From a bacterium (GTDB lineage Bacteria > Zhuqueibacterota > Zhuqueibacteria > Residuimicrobiales > Krinioviventaceae): a stretch of 7,136 bases of DNA. Location: assembly GCA_024278645.1 (NCBI GenBank), contig JAJRST010000002.1, forward strand, positions 1 through 7,136. Reading direction: 5' to 3'. Below the pieces are notes generated by a model. It worked only from the letters and a program-made list of their open reading frames with translations, made no database searches and was not told where the DNA came from. Each line of letters begins with the position of its first letter. Position 1 is the first letter of the stretch. Both the position numbers and the translations under genes were made by a program. Below are positions 4,722 to 7,136 of this stretch, piece by piece.

Positions 4722-7136
4722 TCATTCCTTTTCGACCACCTTATATTTCGTTCCCGCCACGGTCTCAAAATCGATGCAAAAGCCCTCTTTCGCCGTCAGC
4801 GGCTGTACGGCGTCCGGATTCAACATTTCCATGCGCGGCGGCGGCTGCAATTTGTAAAAGGGATTGGGGTTGTCGCCGGTCGCCGGATTTACATCAGCGT
4901 TCGTAACGATGACAGCGTTAGGCGTACGCAATCTGCAACTCCCTCCTAGTTCGGAAGTTACAACGGCGTTGACAATCCGACTGTTCCGCCAGCGCATATC
5001 GACGATAAAGCCGCCGCGGGCGCGCAGCCCGTTTACTTTGCCGTTCGCCCAGTCTTTGGGCAAAGCGGGCAGCAGATGAATTTCACCGGCGTGGCTTTGC
5101 AGAAGCATTTCCGTCATGCCGGAGACGCCGCCGAAATTGCCGTCGATCTGAAACGGCGGGTGCGTGTCGAACAGGTTGGGCAGCGTCGATTTGCGCAGCA
5201 GGGCAAGCAGGTTCTCGTAGGCGCGCTCGCCGTCCTGCAGGCGCGCGAAAAAGTTGATGATCCAGGCGCGGCTCCAGCCGGTGTGGCCGCCGCCGTGCGC
5301 CAGGCGATAATCGATGGTCTTGCGCGCCGCCGCGGCCAGCTCGGGCGTGTGCCGCAACGTAATCTGTCGTCCCGGGTGCAGGGCGAACAGATGCGAAATG
5401 TGCCGGTGACCCGGCTCCGGCTCTTCGAATTCTTCCTGCCACTCCATGAGGCGGCCGTCGGAGCCGATTTTCAACGGCGGCAGTTGATCTCGCAGCTCCG
5501 TTAGTTTTTTGGCGAACCGGCGGTCCCTGTCCAGCACATCCGCAGCGTCGATGCAATTGCTGAACAGGTCGTAAATGATCTCGGTGTCCATGGTCGTCCC
5601 CATGTTCAGGTTGGCGATCTGGCCGTCTTTGGTTCTGAAGCGATTCTCAGGAGACGATGACGGCCCGCTGACCAGATAGCCGCTGTTCGGATCCCTGATC
5701 AGAAAATCGACCATGAATTCCGCCGCCTCTTTCATAATTGGCCAGGCTTTTTGCCGCAGGAACAGTTCGTCGCCGGTGAACAGGTAATGCTCCCACAAAT
5801 GCTGCGTGCTCCACGCCGCGCCCATCGGCCACATCCCGTAAACCGGCTTGCCGATGGGATCGGTGAAATGCCAGGCGTCCGTGGTGTGATGCGCGACAAA
5901 GCCGCCGCAGCCATAAGTTTCTTTGGCGGTGATGCGGCCGCGGGGTCGCAGGGCGTCGAGGAAATCGAAAAAGGGCAGGTGGCATTCACTCAGCCCGGTC
6001 AACTCCGCCGGCCAATAGTTCATCTGGATGTTGATGTTGATGTGATAGTCGGCGTTCCACGGCGGCCGCAGCGTGCCCTCCCACAGGCCCTGCAGGTTGG
6101 CCGGCAGGCCGCCGGGACGCGAGCTGCTGATGAGCAGATAGCGCCCGAACTGGTAATAGAGCGCCAAAAGCTGTGGGTCGACGGCGCCGGATTTCATCGC
6201 CAGCAACCGCTCGTCCGTGGGAAAGTCGACGGCGGCTGTACGCCCCAGGTTCAACTCGACGCGTTTGAACAGCCGTTGGTGTTCGGCGATATGATCGGTC
6301 AGCAGCGCGTTGTAACTCTTTTCTTTTGCCGCCGCCAACGTTTCTTGAACCATTGACGCCGGATCGCCGCCGCGATAGCCGGTCGCCGCGGCCAACAGCA
6401 TAACCACGGCGTCGGCGCCGGAGACAATGATTTCATCCTTGTCCCGCGATCGGGAGCCGTTTTGCGGTAAAACCAAAAGCTGCGCTTCAAAAGCCACGCC
6501 GCCGTTTTTGAGCTGACCAAACATGCGAATTTTGTCCTGTCCGGTCTCAATCGCGGCGTCCGCCGGACGCGACAGCCTGATCCTGAAATCCAGGGCGCCG
6601 GGCTTGTCGGCGCTCAGACGCACGACAATGACCTGGTCGACCGGCGACGAGAAATATTCGCGCGTGAAGCGCGTTCGATTAAAGGTATAGCTCACCGTGA
6701 CCACGGCGCGGTCGAGATCGAGCTCGCGACGATAATCGTGCACGCGCACATGATCGAAAAACAGGTTCAGGTCGCCGAGCGTTTGGTAGGTGTGCTCGCC
6801 GCGCTCCAGTCTCCTGCCCATAAAATCCTGTGCGACAACCTTTTCCGCCTCGACATAGCGGCCTTGAAACAGCAGCGCCCGCGCTTTTTGCAGCGCCTCG
6901 TAGGCGTTCTGGTTGGCACGCTCCACGGGATGGCCCGTCCACATCGACTCTTCGTTCAACTGCAGACGCTCCATGTCTACGCCGCCGAACACCATGCCGC
7001 CGAGGCGGCCGTTGCCGATGGGCAGGGCTTTTGTCCACTCATCCGCCGCATGACGATACCACAGAACCAAGGGGTTGTCGTCCGCGGCGTTTGTGAACTG
7101 CGTCAACAGAACAAATACGAGCAACAAAATGCTTGA
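4722..7136 (-). CDS. GH95 family alpha-L-fucosidase, secreted (5'-partial)
   Basis: A glycoside hydrolase family 95 enzyme, about 800 residues and so near full length for the family. GH95 enzymes are inverting hydrolases that release alpha-L-fucose (some alpha-L-galactose) from glycans. Numbering from the TTG at 7127: the N-terminal beta-sandwich begins at NPLVLWYRHAADEW (18-31) with ALPIGNGRLGGMVFGG (34-49) and LQLNEESMWTG (55-65). The (alpha/alpha)6 barrel has NLQGLWEG (344-351), NADYHININIQMNYWPAE (358-375), GPSSSPENRF (488-497), GHRHISHLFALHPG (573-586) and PFQIDGNFG (658-666). N364 and N366 with D662 correspond to the Asn/Asp pair that acts as base in Bifidobacterium bifidum AfcA (N421, N423, D766). 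E494 of SPEN is my tentative choice for the general acid. A C-terminal beta domain follows from about 690. A signal peptide is present. It is convergent with the SPL-like gene and shares no evident function with it. Family assignment is very firm; the exact linkage hydrolysed cannot be read from sequence. Confidence 0.95.
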   Translation of the reverse strand, partial: SSILLLVFVLLTQFTNAADDNPLVLWYRHAADEWTKALPIGNGRLGGMVFGGVDMERLQLNEESMWTGHPVERANQNAYEALQKARALLFQGRYVEAEKVVAQDFMGRRLERGEHTYQTLGDLNLFFDHVRVHDYRRELDLDRAVVTVSYTFNRTRFTREYFSSPVDQVIVVRLSADKPGALDFRIRLSRPADAAIETGQDKIRMFGQLKNGGVAFEAQLLVLPQNGSRSRDKDEIIVSGADAVVMLLAAATGYRGGDPASMVQETLAAAKEKSYNALLTDHIAEHQRLFKRVELNLGRTAAVDFPTDERLLAMKSGAVDPQLLALYYQFGRYLLISSSRPGGLPANLQGLWEGTLRPPWNADYHININIQMNYWPAELTGLSECHLPFFDFLDALRPRGRITAKETYGCGGFVAHHTTDAWHFTDPIGKPVYGMWPMGAAWSTQHLWEHYLFTGDELFLRQKAWPIMKEAAEFMVDFLIRDPNSGYLVSGPSSSPENRFRTKDGQIANLNMGTTMDTEIIYDLFSNCIDAADVLDRDRRFAKKLTELRDQLPPLKIGSDGRLMEWQEEFEEPEPGHRHISHLFALHPGRQITLRHTPELAAAARKTIDYRLAHGGGHTGWSRAWIINFFARLQDGERAYENLLALLRKSTLPNLFDTHPPFQIDGNFGGVSGMTEMLLQSHAGEIHLLPALPKDWANGKVNGLRARGGFIVDMRWRNSRIVNAVVTSELGGSCRLRTPNAVIVTNADVNPATGDNPNPFYKLQPPPRMEMLNPDAVQPLTAKEGFCIDFETVAGTKYKVVEKE
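7086..7136 (-). other. Partial Sec signal peptide of the GH95 enzyme
   Basis: Reading in from the window edge the frame gives SSILLLVFVLLTQFTNA followed by ADDNP: a hydrophobic core and an Ala at -1 with a small Thr/Asn region before it, typical of a signal-peptidase I site. There is no stop upstream of the TTG at 7127, and the basic n-region and a proper start codon are missing, so translation almost certainly begins beyond the window. The enzyme should be exported to the periplasm or outside; no lipobox Cys is seen. Confidence 0.75.

Noticed and set aside
5751..6356. Plus-strand open frame of 201 codons
   Set aside because: Antisense to the GH95 catalytic barrel. Long open frames opposite GC-rich genes are common and it has no recognisable domain.
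7125..7127. TTG at 7127 as the true start of the GH95 gene
   Set aside because: The frame stays open to the window edge with more hydrophobic signal-peptide residues, and starting at TTG would leave a signal peptide with no basic n-region.

Overview
The window carries four protein-coding genes and little else. Three lie on the plus strand (1-4606) and deal with DNA. One, on the minus strand (4722-7136), is a secreted glycoside hydrolase. The two outer genes run off the window edges, so both are 5'-partial. GC-rich codon use, dense packing, a Sec-type signal peptide on a GH95 enzyme and no sign of sporulation genes suggest a free-living, polysaccharide-degrading bacterium, perhaps Gram-negative and of the Bacteroidota/Calditrichota/KSB1/Planctomycetota kind. 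The taxonomic guess is weak because nothing here is a phylogenetic marker.

Layout. (1) 1-2316: the C-terminal part of an endonuclease Q (EndoQ/TIGR00375-type PHP protein) fused to a complete UvrD/PcrA-type SF1A helicase. The very last five residues, QLTLF, match the bacterial beta sliding-clamp binding consensus. (2) 2317-2525: an AT-rich spacer with two near-identical palindromic GTTTATAAA boxes and weak hairpins ahead of the next gene. (3) 2526-3497 and 3494-4606: a translationally coupled pair (ATGA overlap), a divergent ParB/Srx-fold protein followed by a radical-SAM protein of the spore photoproduct lyase (SPL) superfamily. (4) 4607-4721: a convergent intergenic region built largely from an inverted repeat whose two arms both have a strict 7-base period. 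(5) 4722-7136, minus strand: a GH95 alpha-L-fucosidase family enzyme.

How the genes may work together. EndoQ nicks DNA 5' of deaminated bases, the helicase could open or displace the nicked strand, and the clamp motif could place the enzyme at replication or repair synthesis sites. The SPL-like enzyme belongs to a family that repairs thymine dimers by radical chemistry, and its coupled ParB-like partner has a fold that in true ParB forms a CTP-gated DNA clamp. The plus-strand genes may therefore be a DNA-repair neighbourhood. The most unusual part is the ParB-like/SPL-like pair. The SPL-like protein keeps the radical-SAM cluster cysteines but lacks the hydrogen-donor cysteine (Glu instead) and one relay tyrosine (Ile instead), and it has extra cysteines elsewhere. 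Its chemistry is therefore probably not that of Bacillus SplB. The fucosidase looks functionally unrelated to this group.
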